A stretch of DNA of 64,000 nt from Salipiger pentaromativorans (GCF_024721115.1 NZ_JAMDHK010000002.1:124001-188000), one strand, 5' to 3'; positions 20,060 through 30,300 are shown, counted from the first letter of the stretch. The notes: generated from the sequence alone by a model not told the origin. A program made the numbers and translations.

Positions 20060-21215
20060 CTTTCGCATCGTCCTGCACGACCGGGTGATCGATGGCGGCG
20101 CGCTGCGCCTGGAAGACGGCAAGATCGCCGAGCTGTCCGAGACCCCGGTGCCCGGTGCCGCGCTGCAGGGCGATGGGCTGCTGCTGATGCCCGGCTTCGT
20201 CGATATGCATGGCGACATGATCGAGCGCGAGGTGGAGCCCCGCCCCAATGTCCGGATGCCGATGGAGCTGGGGCTGCGCGATCTCGACCGCCGGTTGAAG
20301 GTTGCGGGCGTGACCACCGGCTATGCCGCCGTCAGCTTCAACCCGAAATCCGCCTATGGTCATCTGCGCAGCTACGAGCATTCCAAGGCCATGCTGCGCG
20401 CGCTCAAGGGCATGCGCCAGACGCTCAAGGTGGATCACCGGGTGCATGCGCGGTTCGAGGTGAACTACCCCGGCGCGCTGGAGGTGATCGAGGAGTTGAT
20501 CGCCGAGGGCACCGTCGATCTGGTCTCGCTCACCGATCACACGCCGGGGCAGGGCCAGTACCGCGATCTCGAGCGGCTCAAGGCGCGCACCGCCGCCGAG
20601 CGCGGGCTCTCCGCCGAGGAAGCCGCGCAGGCGGTGCAGGAGCGCATCGACGAGAAGCGCCGCAATGTCGGCGATCTGGCGGCGACTCTTGGCGCGATCT
20701 CGGGGCTTTGCAGGCGCCATGGCATCGCGGTGGCCAGCCATGACGACGACACCGCCGAGAAGGTGGCGCTGATGGTGTCGCTGGGCGCGGCGATCAGCGA
20801 GTTTCCGGTGACCGAAGAGGCCGCGCGCGCGGCGCGGGCGGCGGGGCTGATGACGGCGATGGGCGCGCCCAACGCGCTGCGCGGGGAAAGCTATTCCGGC
20901 AATCTCTCGGCGCGCGCCGCCCATGCGGCGGGGCTGCTGGACATTCTCGCTGCCGATTACCATCCCTCGGCGATCCTGCCGGCGGTGCTGGTGCTGGCGC
21001 GGCAGGATCCCGAAGGGCTTGCGGGGGCGGCGCGGCTCGCCACCGCCAATCCGGCGCGGGCGCTGGGGCTTGGCGACCGGGGCGAGATCGCCCCGGGCAA
21101 GCGCGCCGATCTGGTGATCGCCGACGACGAGGGGGTGGGCCATGTGCGCGCCACCTTCCGCGCCGGGCGTAAGGTGTTCTCGGACGGCTCTCTGCGGCTG
21201 CGGGAGGTGGCGTGA
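20046..21215 (+). CDS. phnM: PhnM, ribose 1-phosphonate 5-triphosphate diphosphatase
   Basis: A 389-residue amidohydrolase-superfamily enzyme. Metal-site motifs are FVDMHGDMIERE, SLTDHTPGQGQY, VASHDDDTAEK and LAADYHPSAIL, as in PhnM. It removes pyrophosphate from alpha-D-ribose 1-methylphosphonate 5-triphosphate to give the 5-phosphate substrate of PhnJ. It is the last clear gene of the C-P lyase operon. phnN and phnP, which usually complete the pathway, are not seen in the window. Confidence 0.9.
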
Positions 21216-21538
21216 CAGGGGCGCCGGTGATCGGCGCCGCGCGGCGCGTGGAGGATCTGGCGCCCTATCGCGACGGGCTGTTCGAGTAGGATCGCGATCT
21301 TGAGCGGTCGAGCTGTGCCCCGGCCCGAACCGCCGGTCTCGGGCGGCGGGCTGGGGCGCGTCGATGCGGCGCGGGCGCTTCTGGACGGGTTTTCACGAGC
21401 GGTTTCGGCGGGTGTCGTTGTAGACCCCCCCCCGATCCCGAGATCCACGCCGTGATCGTGACGCGGATGTAAAGCCGGCCGGCGATCTGCCGGCGGGGGC
21501 AGGGCGCGCCGGGGCTTTGGCCCGGCGTCCGGCCCCGA
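21216..21538. other. 323-bp gap with no supportable gene
   Basis: The space between phnM and the convergent methyltransferase gene has no intact frame. A 25-codon GTG frame overlaps the phnM stop (VTGAPVIGAARRVEDL) and closes at 21287. Beyond it are coding-like fragments in more than one frame and a run of nine C residues near 21426. It looks like a decayed coding remnant that I cannot assign. A GCCGGCNNGCCGGC-like inverted repeat lies near 21476-21494. Confidence 0.4.
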
Positions 21539-22318
21539 TCAGCGCCGGCGGGTCCACTTCACGGTGGTTTCCCACTCGAGGGTGAAGCGGCCCGTGGCAC
21601 CTTGCGCGTCGCAGATGGCACGCAGATCGGCGATCACCTGTCCCAGCCCGATCCGGCGCACCAGCGACCAGACGGTCGAGCGGGTCAGATAGAGGTCGAT
21701 GAGCCCCTGGCAATCGGTCTCCTGCTGCCAGCCGAAGGTGCGCGACTTGCCCGAGCGGAAGGTTTCGAGCGCGCCCAGATCGCGCACCGAGGGTTCCTTG
21801 GTCTTCTCGCGCGCCTGGAAATCTCCGAACTCGATGGAATGCTCGGCGACATAGGCGTCGAACGCCGCCACCAGCGGCGAGCCGACACGGCGGTTGCGCA
21901 GCATGGCCAGCACGCCGCCCGGGGCAAGCACCCGCGCGGCCTCGGCGAAAAACGCCGTGCGGTCGAACCAGTGATAGGCGGTGCAGGCGACGATGAGCCC
22001 GGCGGAGCCATCGGGCAGGGGCAGGGCCTCGGCGGCGCCGTCATCGACCTGCACGCGCGGTTCCTCGCGGAAACTGCGGGCCAGCACACGGCGCATGTCG
22101 CGGCCCGGCTCCACCGCCATGACCAGCCAGTCCTGCGGCAGCGCCAGGCGCAGCGCCCGGGTGGAATTGCCCGGCCCGGCCCCCACATCGACCGCGATGC
22201 GCGCGGGGCAATCGACCTGATCGGCAAGCGCGGCAAAGGCCGCCACCGGATAGCCGGGCCGGTAGAGCGCATAGGTCTCGGCCAGCCCTTCGAAGCGATC
22301 GGCGGCTTCGGGCCTCAC
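21539..22318 (-). CDS. Class I SAM-dependent methyltransferase
   Basis: A 259-residue protein of the Methyltransf_11 type. Motif I is AVDVGAGPGNSTR (near residue 42), motif II includes VDDGAAEALPLPDGS, and VLAPGGVLAMLRNR follows. The N-terminal AETYALYRPGYP is common in small-molecule methyltransferases. Its ATG overlaps the stop of the PhnM-like gene (ATGA), placing it in the same phn-regulated transcript. The substrate is unknown. A role tied to phosphonate metabolism is inference from co-transcription only. Confidence 0.75.
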   Translation of the reverse strand: MRPEAADRFEGLAETYALYRPGYPVAAFAALADQVDCPARIAVDVGAGPGNSTRALRLALPQDWLVMAVEPGRDMRRVLARSFREEPRVQVDDGAAEALPLPDGSAGLIVACTAYHWFDRTAFFAEAARVLAPGGVLAMLRNRRVGSPLVAAFDAYVAEHSIEFGDFQAREKTKEPSVRDLGALETFRSGKSRTFGWQQETDCQGLIDLYLTRSTVWSLVRRIGLGQVIADLRAICDAQGATGRFTLEWETTVKWTRRR

Positions 22319-23529
22319 AGCCCGAAGCCCCGCGCGGCATGGGCGATCCGCCCGGCGCTCAGCGTCAGCACCGGGGCAGGGGCGCCGCCCTCGGGCCAGT
22401 CGATCAGCACCAGATCGGCGCGCTTGCCCGGCGCGATCTCGCCCCGGTCGGTAAGGCCCGAGGCCCGCGCCGGGTTGGTGCTGATGGTCTTCCAGAGCGC
22501 GTGCAGCGGCGCGCGGTTCTCGGCCCGCATCTGCGCCACCGCCCCCAGCATCGCCGGATAGTAGTAATCGGAGGCAAGGATGTCGCAGAGCCCCCGGCTC
22601 ACCATATCCGCCGCCGAGGGCGAGCCGATATGGCTGCCGCCGCGCACCACATTGGGGGCGCCGAAGACGATCCAGTCGCCCGCGCCACGCGCCGCCAGCG
22701 CCACCCGGTCGTTCATCGGGAACTCGCTGATCCGGGCGCCGTGGCCGCGGTAGAAATCGCGGGTCTCGATCTGGGTGTCGTCATGGCTGAGCATCGGCGC
22801 CGCATGCGCCCGCGCCCGCGTCCCCACCGAGGCGATGGCCCCGGCCACCTGCGGGCGGCGCTCCCACATCTCGCCCAGCAGCCGTATATAGGCCCTCGCG
22901 TCGATGCCCGAGCGCGCGGCGCGCTTTTCGAACTTGCCCGTCGCGGCGGTGCGCGCAAGATCAATGGCGGGGTAATCCGCGACCAGATCGAAGGGCCGTT
23001 CCTGCAAGGGGATCGCCGGATCGAGCATCGCCATCGAGGTGTGGTCGTTGAAGGCGACCGAAGGTGTCTGCGCCCCCGCCAGAGCGCGCTCGATAAGCGG
23101 CTGCGCCTCGAAGCAGAAGGTCTCCCAGCGCAGTTGCAGCCGGTTCTCCACCGCCAGCCGGGGCTCCAGCGCCGCCAGCCGGTCGAGAATGCGGGTGCCG
23201 TGCTCGACCGAGCGCAGCCCCGGCTCCCAGGACAGGGTCAGCGCGTGATAGGCGGTGGCGATGCCGTTGGCGGCAAGCTGGCGGTCGGTTTCCAGCAGCG
23301 CCACATCGAGCGGGAAGAACACGTTGGGGCGCGGCATGAGCTGACGCTCGAAGGCATCGCCGTGGATGTCCACCAGCGCGGGCGCGAGGATCAGCCCGCG
23401 CGCATCGACCCGCTTTGCGCCATCGACCGCCCCGTCGAGCCCGGTGATGTGGCCATTCTCGACCCGCACCGAGACCGTCTCGATGCCATCCGGCAGGATC
23501 ACCTCGGCGCCTTCGAACATCACTGCCAT
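22315..23529 (-). CDS. Second PhnM-like amidohydrolase
   Basis: A 404-residue protein, start MAVMFEGAEV with AAGGAA about 10 nt upstream. Motifs parallel PhnM: LVDIHGDAFERQ, VAFNDHTSM, MLSHDDTQIE and LASDYYYPAML, followed by STNPARASGLTDRGEIAPGKRADLVL. It is probably a phosphonate-linked diphosphatase or hydrolase paralogous to the phnM at 20046. It reads away from phnC and carries an operator-like box and Pho-box-like repeats upstream, so it belongs to the same regulon. The substrate difference from PhnM is not evident. Confidence 0.75.
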   Translation of the reverse strand: MAVMFEGAEVILPDGIETVSVRVENGHITGLDGAVDGAKRVDARGLILAPALVDIHGDAFERQLMPRPNVFFPLDVALLETDRQLAANGIATAYHALTLSWEPGLRSVEHGTRILDRLAALEPRLAVENRLQLRWETFCFEAQPLIERALAGAQTPSVAFNDHTSMAMLDPAIPLQERPFDLVADYPAIDLARTAATGKFEKRAARSGIDARAYIRLLGEMWERRPQVAGAIASVGTRARAHAAPMLSHDDTQIETRDFYRGHGARISEFPMNDRVALAARGAGDWIVFGAPNVVRGGSHIGSPSAADMVSRGLCDILASDYYYPAMLGAVAQMRAENRAPLHALWKTISTNPARASGLTDRGEIAPGKRADLVLIDWPEGGAPAPVLTLSAGRIAHAARGFGL

Positions 23530-23635
23530 CACCGCTGTTCCTTCTGCTGGTCCCGGGCCGGGCCCTGGGACAATCCGTTGTTGCGCGGCGCGCGGCCGGG
23601 CAGGCGCCACAGCGTGTCCGTCCGCGCGCGGCCTT

Positions 23636-23655
23636 GATTGATCCGAATGAATTCC
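23636..23655. promoter_or_regulatory. Candidate phn operator (site C)
   Basis: On the minus strand it reads GGAATTCATTCGGATCAATC, matching the AATTCAT-YCGGAT core of sites A, B and D. It lies about 110 bp before the PhnM-like gene start. Confidence 0.55.
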
Positions 23656-23656
23656 T

Positions 23657-23696
23657 GACGGTAACAGATGACCGGCGCGTTGCAGTTCCATGACGG
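23657..23696 (-). promoter_or_regulatory. Pho-box-like repeats before the PhnM-like gene
   Basis: On the minus strand CCGTCAT (23696-23690), CTGCAAC (from 23685), CGGTCAT (23674-23668) and TACCGTC recur at 11-bp steps. The first and third are good Pho half-repeats. They end next to site C. Confidence 0.5.
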
Positions 23697-23815
23697 TTTC
23701 GGTGCGGTTTTGTGAAGGGGGCATGACGCCTTTCGGGGCCATCGCGCGCGGTTTTTGGGCGCCGAAACAAGGCCGGATCGGCAAGTCTCTGGTTTTGCTG
23801 ACTCCCGCCTGCGGA

Positions 23816-23844
23816 GCGTCATCAAAGCGTTTCAAAGCGGCGAC
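23816..23844 (+). promoter_or_regulatory. Pho-box-like repeats before phnC
   Basis: GCGTCAT (23816), GCGTTTC (23827) and CGGCGAC (23838) are spaced by 11 bp. They lie directly before site D and 58-86 bp before phnC. Confidence 0.55.
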
Positions 23845-23846
23845 GC

Positions 23847-23864
23847 AAAATTCATCCGGATGTG
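23847..23864. promoter_or_regulatory. Candidate phn operator (site D)
   Basis: AAAATTCATCCGGATGTG is the clearest copy of the shared box. It begins 3 bp after the Pho repeats and ends 38 bp before phnC, a position suited to repressing that promoter. Confidence 0.6.
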
Positions 23865-23901
23865 CCGAAGCCGTCATGAGAGGCGGCAAGGATGCGGCCT
23901 C

Positions 23902-24717
<816 letters not shown>

Positions 24718-24763
24718 CCCCGACCCATCCAAACGTCTGACATATCTCAGGGAGATCTCTGCC

Positions 24764-25681
24764 ATGAAACTCTTTACCACCGCCGCTCTGCTGGCGCTCG
24801 TCGCCGCGCCCGCTCTGGCCGAAGGCTGGAAAGACGACTATCAGGTCGTCAAATTCGGCATCCTCTCGGGCGAGAACGAGAAAGACCGCCTGATGCGCAA
24901 CGAACCGCTGCGCACCTATCTGGAAAACGAGCTGGGCGTGAAGGTCGAGATCTTCACCGCCGGCAATTATGATGGCGTCGTGCAGGCGCTGGCCGCCGAC
25001 CAGATCGAGATCGCGCGCTTCGGCTCCTCTTCCTATGCCGCGGCCTATACCGCGACCGAAGGCGGCGTGCGTCCGATCCTGACCACCGTCAAGAAGAACG
25101 GCAACACCGGCTACAACTCCATCGTCGTGACCCGCTGCGACAGCGGCATCAAGAACCTCGACGACGCCAAGGGCAAGGTGCATGCCTTCGCCGATCCCGA
25201 CAGCACCTCGGGCTACGCCGTGCCCTTCTTCAACATGAAGGAAAAGCTGGGCATCGACCCCGCCAGCTATTTCTCGGCCATCCCCTTCTCGGGGTCGCAT
25301 GAAGCCGGTGTGCAGGGCGTCGTGAACGGCACCTTCGACACCGCCTCGACCTATCAGAACAACGACGTCGATGGCATCCCGCAGCGCATGGTCGCCAAGG
25401 GCATGATCGAGGACGGCGTGGTCTGCACCATCTGGGAAAGCCCCGAAATCACCTCCGGCCCCTGGACCGTCCGCAACAACCTGCCCGAAGAGATGGTCAA
25501 CGACATCGCCGTCGCGCTGGAGAATTTCGCCGAGAAGGATCCCGAAGGCTTCAAGCTGGTGACCTCCTTCGATCCGACCGACGAGAACCCCGACACCGAT
25601 TACATCCGCGTCGATCACGACCGCTATCAGTGGATCGTGGACATGCGTCAGTGGATCAAGGAACAGCGCCGCGGCTCGTAA
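24764..25681 (+). CDS. phnD: PhnD, phosphonate-binding periplasmic protein
   Basis: A 305-residue binding protein with a Sec signal peptide, residues 1-19 (KLFTTAALLALVAAPALA). PhnD features are FGILSGENEKDR, the ligand-loop region ARFGSSSYAAAYT, ADPDSTSGYAVPFF and SGSHEAGVQGVVNG. It captures phosphonates in the periplasm for PhnCEE. A clear attenuator-type hairpin follows it, consistent with higher expression than the permeases. Confidence 0.92.
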   Translation: MKLFTTAALLALVAAPALAEGWKDDYQVVKFGILSGENEKDRLMRNEPLRTYLENELGVKVEIFTAGNYDGVVQALAADQIEIARFGSSSYAAAYTATEGGVRPILTTVKKNGNTGYNSIVVTRCDSGIKNLDDAKGKVHAFADPDSTSGYAVPFFNMKEKLGIDPASYFSAIPFSGSHEAGVQGVVNGTFDTASTYQNNDVDGIPQRMVAKGMIEDGVVCTIWESPEITSGPWTVRNNLPEEMVNDIAVALENFAEKDPEGFKLVTSFDPTDENPDTDYIRVDHDRYQWIVDMRQWIKEQRRGS

Positions 25682-25698
25682 GCCAAGGCAGACCTGCA

Positions 25699-25731
25699 AA
25701 CCGGGGCGCAGCTTGCGCCCCGGTTCTTTTA
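25699..25731 (+). terminator. Partial terminator between phnD and phnE
   Basis: AACCGGGGCGC (25699-25709) pairs with GCGCCCCGGTT (25715-25725) around a 5-nt loop, followed by CTTTTAT. It is probably an attenuator that lowers permease expression relative to PhnD. Confidence 0.7.
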
Positions 25732-25744
25732 TGAGGGGGCAGGC

Positions 25745-26689
25745 ATGAGCGATGTTGCGGAGCTGACGGCCTATCCGCCGGTGAGCGGGCCAAGCGCGAT
25801 CAGCGTCTTCGAGCGCGAATTCGCCGCCAAACGCAAGGCGGCGCGGATCAACTGGGCGCTTGGCACGGCAGTGTTTCTGGCAATCTTCGCCATCACCGCC
25901 TGGCTGGGCGATTTCTTCAAGGTCACGCAGGTGACGCTGCCGGACGGCTCGCGCGACTGGCGCTGGATCATCCCGGCCGGCATCCCGCGGCTTGGCGAAT
26001 ATATCGAAAAGACCCTGCCGGTGCTGCGCTGGGAAAGCCTGGGTGCGGATCTGGCGGAATGGTTCTGGCGCTGGAAGATCTGGCTGCGGCTGCTGGTGGA
26101 AACCATCCTCATCGCCTTCATGGCCACGACGCTGGGGGTGATCGGCGGCTTTATCCTCAGCTTTCCCGCGTCGCGCAACCTTGCGCCCAACCGCTGGGTG
26201 CTGTGGATCTGCCGCCGCTACCTCGAGATCGCCCGCACCGTGCCCGAGCTGGTCTGGGCGCTGATCTTCGTCTTCTGCTTTTCGGTGGGGCCCCTGGCGG
26301 GCGTGATGGCCGTGGGGCTGCACGCCACCGGCGCGCTCGGCAAGCTCTATTCCGAGGTCAACGAGAACATCGACATGCGTCCGCTCGAAGGCGTGAAGGC
26401 GGCGGGCGGCACGTGGTTCGACCAGATCCGTTACGGCGCGGTGCCGCAGGTGCTGCCCAATATCATCAGCTACACGCTGCTGCGCTTCGAGATCAACGTC
26501 CGCTCCTCCTCGATCATCGGCTATGTCGGCGCGGGCGGGCTGGGGCAGGAGTTCCGCACCGCGATGAGCTTTCAGGAATATACCGATCTTTCGGCGCTTT
26601 TCGTCATCATCTTCCTGACCGTGGTCGTGATCGACTTCGGCTCGGAGAAGCTGCGCCACCGGATCATCGGGCTGGAGGACCGGGCATGA
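25745..26689 (+). CDS. phnE: PhnE, phosphonate ABC importer permease
   Basis: A 314-residue permease with about six membrane helices. PhnE motifs are FMATTLGVIGGFILSFPASRN, LEIARTVPELVWALIFVF and KLYSEVNENIDMRPLEGVKAAGG, with the EAA-type loop near PQVLPNIISYTLLRFEINVRSS. It is the first of two paralogous permeases and overlaps the second by 4 bp. GAGGGGG just before the ATG is a good ribosome site. Confidence 0.9.
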   Translation: MSDVAELTAYPPVSGPSAISVFEREFAAKRKAARINWALGTAVFLAIFAITAWLGDFFKVTQVTLPDGSRDWRWIIPAGIPRLGEYIEKTLPVLRWESLGADLAEWFWRWKIWLRLLVETILIAFMATTLGVIGGFILSFPASRNLAPNRWVLWICRRYLEIARTVPELVWALIFVFCFSVGPLAGVMAVGLHATGALGKLYSEVNENIDMRPLEGVKAAGGTWFDQIRYGAVPQVLPNIISYTLLRFEINVRSSSIIGYVGAGGLGQEFRTAMSFQEYTDLSALFVIIFLTVVVIDFGSEKLRHRIIGLEDRA

Positions 26690-27543
26690 GCGTTTCCGAT
26701 CTCGACATCGCACGCGCCAAGGCGCGCTTTCCGCTGGCGTTCCGCGCGCCGCTGCCGGTGCGGCTGCGCCGCTGGGCGCTCTGGGCCGGGTTTCTGGCGC
26801 TGTTTGTCTATTGCCTCGTGGCCTTCGACGTCTCGCCGCAGCGGATCTGGACCGGAATCCAGCGCTTCGGCGATGTCGCGGGCTTTATGTTCCCACCCTA
26901 TGTGTGGACAAGCTGGGACGCGTTCTCGGAGATCCTGAAGGGGTTGGGCGAGACGCTGTCCATGGCCTTTCTCGGCACGCTTCTGGGGGCGGTCTTTGCC
27001 TTTCCGCTCAGCTTCCTGGGCGCCAAGACCATCAATCGTCTGCCCCTCCTGCGCCTTTCGGTGCGGCGCGGATACGATGTGATCCGCGCCTTCGAGACGC
27101 TGATCCTGGCGCTGATCTTCATCCGTGCCTTCGGGCTGGGGCCGTTGCCGGGCATTCTGGCCATCGCCGTCAGCGAGATCGGCACCTTTGCCAAGCTCTT
27201 CTCGGAGGCGATTGAAAACACGTCGGAAAAACCCGTCGAAGGGGTGAAGGCATCGGGCGGGTCGCGGCTTCAGCAGATCCGCGTCGGCACGCTGCCGCAG
27301 GTGATGCCGGTGATCCTGTCGATCCTGCTCTACAACTTCGAGTCCAATGTGCGCTCGGGCACCATTCTGGGCATCGTCGGTGCGGGCGGCATCGGGTTCC
27401 TGCTTTCGGATCGCATCAGCGCCTATCGCTGGGACGAGGCCTGGTCGATCATCTTCCTGATCGTGCTCATGGTCTATGTGATCGACTTTTTCTCGGCCCG
27501 CATCCGGGCCCGTATCATCGGCGACTGGGGACGCACGACATGA
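26686..27543 (+). CDS. phnE: PhnE, second phosphonate ABC importer permease
   Basis: A 285-residue paralog of the previous permease, start [10 protein letters not shown] with a 4-bp overlap. Shared motifs include [39 protein letters not shown] and [23 protein letters not shown]. PhnE1 and PhnE2 heterodimers are common in alphaproteobacteria. The stop overlaps the hexapeptide transferase start (ATGA). Confidence 0.9.
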   Translation: MSVSDLDIARAKARFPLAFRAPLPVRLRRWALWAGFLALFVYCLVAFDVSPQRIWTGIQRFGDVAGFMFPPYVWTSWDAFSEILKGLGETLSMAFLGTLLGAVFAFPLSFLGAKTINRLPLLRLSVRRGYDVIRAFETLILALIFIRAFGLGPLPGILAIAVSEIGTFAKLFSEAIENTSEKPVEGVKASGGSRLQQIRVGTLPQVMPVILSILLYNFESNVRSGTILGIVGAGGIGFLLSDRISAYRWDEAWSIIFLIVLMVYVIDFFSARIRARIIGDWGRTT

Positions 27544-28154
27544 AGAAACTGACCGAGGCACCGACGATCCACGAGACCGCGACGGTGACCGATTGCACGC
27601 TGGGGAAATGGACCGAGGTGCAGGCGCATGTGTCCATGCGTGAGGTGGCGTTCGGGGATTATTCCTACATCGTGAAGCACGGGAATGCGGTCTGGGCGAC
27701 CATCGGCAAGTTCTGCTCCATCGCCGAGGGCGCGCGGATCAACCCCGGCAACCACGCCACCTGGCGCGCGGCGCAGCATCATTTCACCTATCGCGCGGCG
27801 CAGTTCGATCTGGGCGACGACGACGAGGCGTTCTTTCAGTGGCGCAAGGATCACTGGGTGACCATCGGTCACGATGTCTGGATCGGCCACGGGGTGACGG
27901 TGCTGCCCGGCGTGCGCATCGGCGACGGCGCGGTGATCGGGGCCGGGGCCGTGGTATCGCGCGATGTGGAGCCCTATACGATCATGGGTGGCGTGCCCTC
28001 GCGCGAGATCAAGCGCCGCTTCAGCGAGGCGCAGGGCGCGGCGCTGCAGCGCATCGCCTGGTGGGACTGGTCGCATGACGAGCTGCGCGCCGCGCTGCCC
28101 GACATCCGCGCGCTGCCCATCGAGGCGTTCATCGAGAAATACCATCGTATCTGA
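27540..28154 (+). CDS. Hexapeptide-repeat acyltransferase of phosphonate clusters
   Basis: A 204-residue left-handed beta-helix acyltransferase. Hexad repeats are visible in [13 protein letters not shown] and in [30 protein letters not shown], with [16 protein letters not shown] at the end as in XAT-type transferases. The family recurs at the end of phn operons and is annotated as a phosphonate-metabolism transferase. The acceptor is not established; acetylation of an aminoalkylphosphonate is plausible, as PhnO does in E. coli. It is coupled to phnE2 by a 4-bp overlap. Confidence 0.8.
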   Translation: MKKLTEAPTIHETATVTDCTLGKWTEVQAHVSMREVAFGDYSYIVKHGNAVWATIGKFCSIAEGARINPGNHATWRAAQHHFTYRAAQFDLGDDDEAFFQWRKDHWVTIGHDVWIGHGVTVLPGVRIGDGAVIGAGAVVSRDVEPYTIMGGVPSREIKRRFSEAQGAALQRIAWWDWSHDELRAALPDIRALPIEAFIEKYHRI

Positions 28155-28428
28155 GGCTTGTCGGCCAAAGCTCGAGTCGTTTGTGAGGCTCGAAGCGAGG
28201 GGCGCGCGGTGTGGCGAGGGCCGGCATCAAGCCGGTTGTCTGCGGGCCGTTCCGGGTGTTCGGAGAAGAGCACTATTCCTTTGAGCCAGGTGATTGCCTG
28301 CTGCTTTTGACGCGTTCTTCGAGGTGGAGATTGCGTCGGGGCGCGCCGCGGCAAGAGGGGGCGGCGCAACATGCAACATTGCTCTTGTCCGTGCATCGGG
28401 CGCTGTCAGAGGGTCGCCGGACATGAAA
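28155..28428. other. Intergenic gap without a supportable gene
   Basis: About 270 bp between the phosphonate cluster and the bactofilin terminator. Short open frames exist on both strands but have no ribosome site, no family resemblance and rare codons. I see no RNA gene or repeat here. Confidence 0.5.
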
Positions 28429-28451
28429 ACGCCGGGCCCAAGGCCCGGCGT
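28429..28451. terminator. Terminator hairpin between convergent phn and bactofilin genes
   Basis: ACGCCGGGCC (28429-28438) pairs with GGCCCGGCGT (28442-28451) around a 3-nt loop. It stands 30 bp past the bactofilin stop and is flanked by short A/T stretches. It probably serves the minus-strand operon and can act in both directions. Confidence 0.65.
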
Positions 28452-28481
28452 CTGTCATACGGTTCTGTGAAGCGGCTGCGC

Positions 28482-29000
28482 TCAGCCGGCCTGGCCGCCG
28501 GAGGCCGGTTTCGGCGCGGTGGGCGCCGGGGCCGCAGCGGTCTTGCCGCGGGTCGACAGCGGGTCGTCCTGGCGCTGCACGGAGCCTTCGAAATGCGCAC
28601 CGCTCTCGATCGCGATGGTCTTGTGGATGATGTCGCCCTCGACACGGGCGGTGGCGGTCAGGCGCACCTTGAGGCCGCGCACGCGGCCCACGATGCGGCC
28701 GTTGATGACGACGTCATCGGCCACGACCTCGCCCTTGATGGTGGCGGTTTCGCCGATGGTCAGCAGGTGGGCGCGGATGTCGCCCTCGACCGTGCCTTCC
28801 ACCTGGATGTCGCCGGTGGTCTTGAGGTTGCCGGTGATGTGCAGATCGCTCGACAGCACCGAGGCGGGCGGCTTGGCCTTGGGCGGCGCCGACGGCTTGA
28901 ACTCGGGGCTGGGCTGACGCGGCGCCTCCGGCATGGCCGGTTTCGGTGCGGTATCCTCGGCTTTGGGGCCAGGATCGTTGATCTTGCTTTTAGAAAACAT
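28482..29000 (-). CDS. Bactofilin
   Basis: A 172-residue bactofilin. A proline-rich N-terminal tail (about residues 1-48) precedes the beta-helical core from SSDLHITGNLKTTGDIQVEG to KTIAIESGAHFEGSV, followed by a disordered proline/alanine tail. Bactofilins polymerise without nucleotide and place cell-wall enzymes. The gene overlaps the 3' end of an M23 peptidase gene by 11 bp, a conserved partnership in which the bactofilin localises the hydrolase to shape the cell. Confidence 0.9.
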   Translation of the reverse strand: MFSKSKINDPGPKAEDTAPKPAMPEAPRQPSPEFKPSAPPKAKPPASVLSSDLHITGNLKTTGDIQVEGTVEGDIRAHLLTIGETATIKGEVVADDVVINGRIVGRVRGLKVRLTATARVEGDIIHKTIAIESGAHFEGSVQRQDDPLSTRGKTAAAPAPTAPKPASGGQAG

Positions 29001-30300
29001 CGTTTGCAGCCTTGATGTAGATCATGGGGTTCACGGGCTCACCTCCGACGCGAACTTCGTAGTGAAGATGCGTTCCGGTCGACCGTCCGGTATTTCCCAT
29101 ATCACCGATGCGCTGCCCGCGCGAGACCCTTTGGCCCACCTCCACACGGATTTTGGACAGATGCGCATAGCGGGTTTCGATGCCGAATTCGTGCTTGATC
29201 TTGATCAGGCGGCCATAGCCCGAGGACCAGCCTGCGTGCACGACGACGCCATCGGCGGTCGAATAGATCGGCGTGCCATGCGGCGCGGCGAAATCGGTGC
29301 CGGCATGCAGGCGGCCCCAGCGGTAGCCGAAGCCCGAGGTGAAGCGGAACGCGTCCTTGATCGGGACCGCGAAGGGCGCCTTCTGCGCGGCGATACGGTA
29401 GAGGTTGAGCTTGTCCATCTGGCCGAGGATGCGGTTCGCGCGCTCCATCTCGAGCGAGGGCTCTTCGCCGCGGGTCGAGAAGGTCAGCGGGGTCAGCGGG
29501 CCGCCCTGGCCGGAATAGCCCTTGCGCACCTGGCTGATGATCCGGTCGGGATCCATGCCGGCGGCGGTGAACATCTTGTCGAGCGGCTTGACCGAGACGG
29601 TCATCGCCTCTTCGAGCTGGCGGAAGATCCGGTCGTTCTTTTCTTCCATCAGCCGCAGCTCGGTGGCCATCTCGTCGGCGCGGACCAGCGCGTCCTGGGC
29701 ATCGGCCACGACCTGATCGCGCTCTTCGGCGGTGCGGGCGAGCGCCTCGGCCAGCAGGTCGAGCGTGCTGTCGCTTTCGCTGCTGCCGGCGATCTGCGCG
29801 CCTCCGCCGTCGATCTGGGTTTCGAGCGCGGCGAGCTTTTCGCTGGCCTCTTCACGCTCTTCCATGGCGGTGCGCAGCGTCGTCTGGATCACGTCGATGC
29901 CGGTTTCCAGTTCGCGGCGGCGGGTTTCGGAATCGAGCAGCTTGGACTGCATGGCCGAGACCTGCGCGAGCGCGGTGTTGAAGCGTTCCTGTGCCGCCAC
30001 GGCTTCGGCGGCGCGGCTGTCGCGCTCATCCGAAAGCTCGTTCAGGCGGCGCTGGTAGGTGATCTGATCACGTTTGGCCTGTTCGCGGAAATTGCCGGCG
30101 CTGATGCTGTCCATCAGCAGGATCGCGGTGGCGATGATCGCCCAGGCGACCAGCAGCGAGCTGCCGAGGAAGGCAATGGCCTGCGTGCCCGGACGCAGCC
30201 GGATAAAGCGCGTGTCGGTGTCCGATCTGAGGAAGAGCCGACGTTCCGGAAAGAAGCGCTCCATAAGCGCATGGGTTCTGATCGCGAGACGCGTTCTCAC
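28990..30300 (-). CDS. M23 family metallopeptidase with coiled coil
   Basis: A 436-residue membrane-anchored peptidoglycan endopeptidase. The GTG start (VRTRLAIRTH) was chosen because AAAGGA precedes it by about 7 nt; the longer frame has no such site. One membrane helix lies near residues 39-62, a long coiled coil spans about 65-230, and the LytM domain is C-terminal with HAGTDFAAP and HLHYEV (H411, H413). It is coupled to the bactofilin gene. This is the LmdC/Csd1-like arrangement that controls cell curvature or diameter. Confidence 0.88.
   Translation of the reverse strand: MRTRLAIRTHALMERFFPERRLFLRSDTDTRFIRLRPGTQAIAFLGSSLLVAWAIIATAILLMDSISAGNFREQAKRDQITYQRRLNELSDERDSRAAEAVAAQERFNTALAQVSAMQSKLLDSETRRRELETGIDVIQTTLRTAMEEREEASEKLAALETQIDGGGAQIAGSSESDSTLDLLAEALARTAEERDQVVADAQDALVRADEMATELRLMEEKNDRIFRQLEEAMTVSVKPLDKMFTAAGMDPDRIISQVRKGYSGQGGPLTPLTFSTRGEEPSLEMERANRILGQMDKLNLYRIAAQKAPFAVPIKDAFRFTSGFGYRWGRLHAGTDFAAPHGTPIYSTADGVVVHAGWSSGYGRLIKIKHEFGIETRYAHLSKIRVEVGQRVSRGQRIGDMGNTGRSTGTHLHYEVRVGGEPVNPMIYIKAANDVF

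Noticed and set aside
21330-21480. Possible aceK-like pseudogene fragment (AARALLDGF then HERFRRVS in a shifted frame)
   Set aside because: Only about 20 residues look suggestive and they need a frameshift. No downstream AceK domain exists before the convergent gene, so it is noted only as an unassigned remnant.
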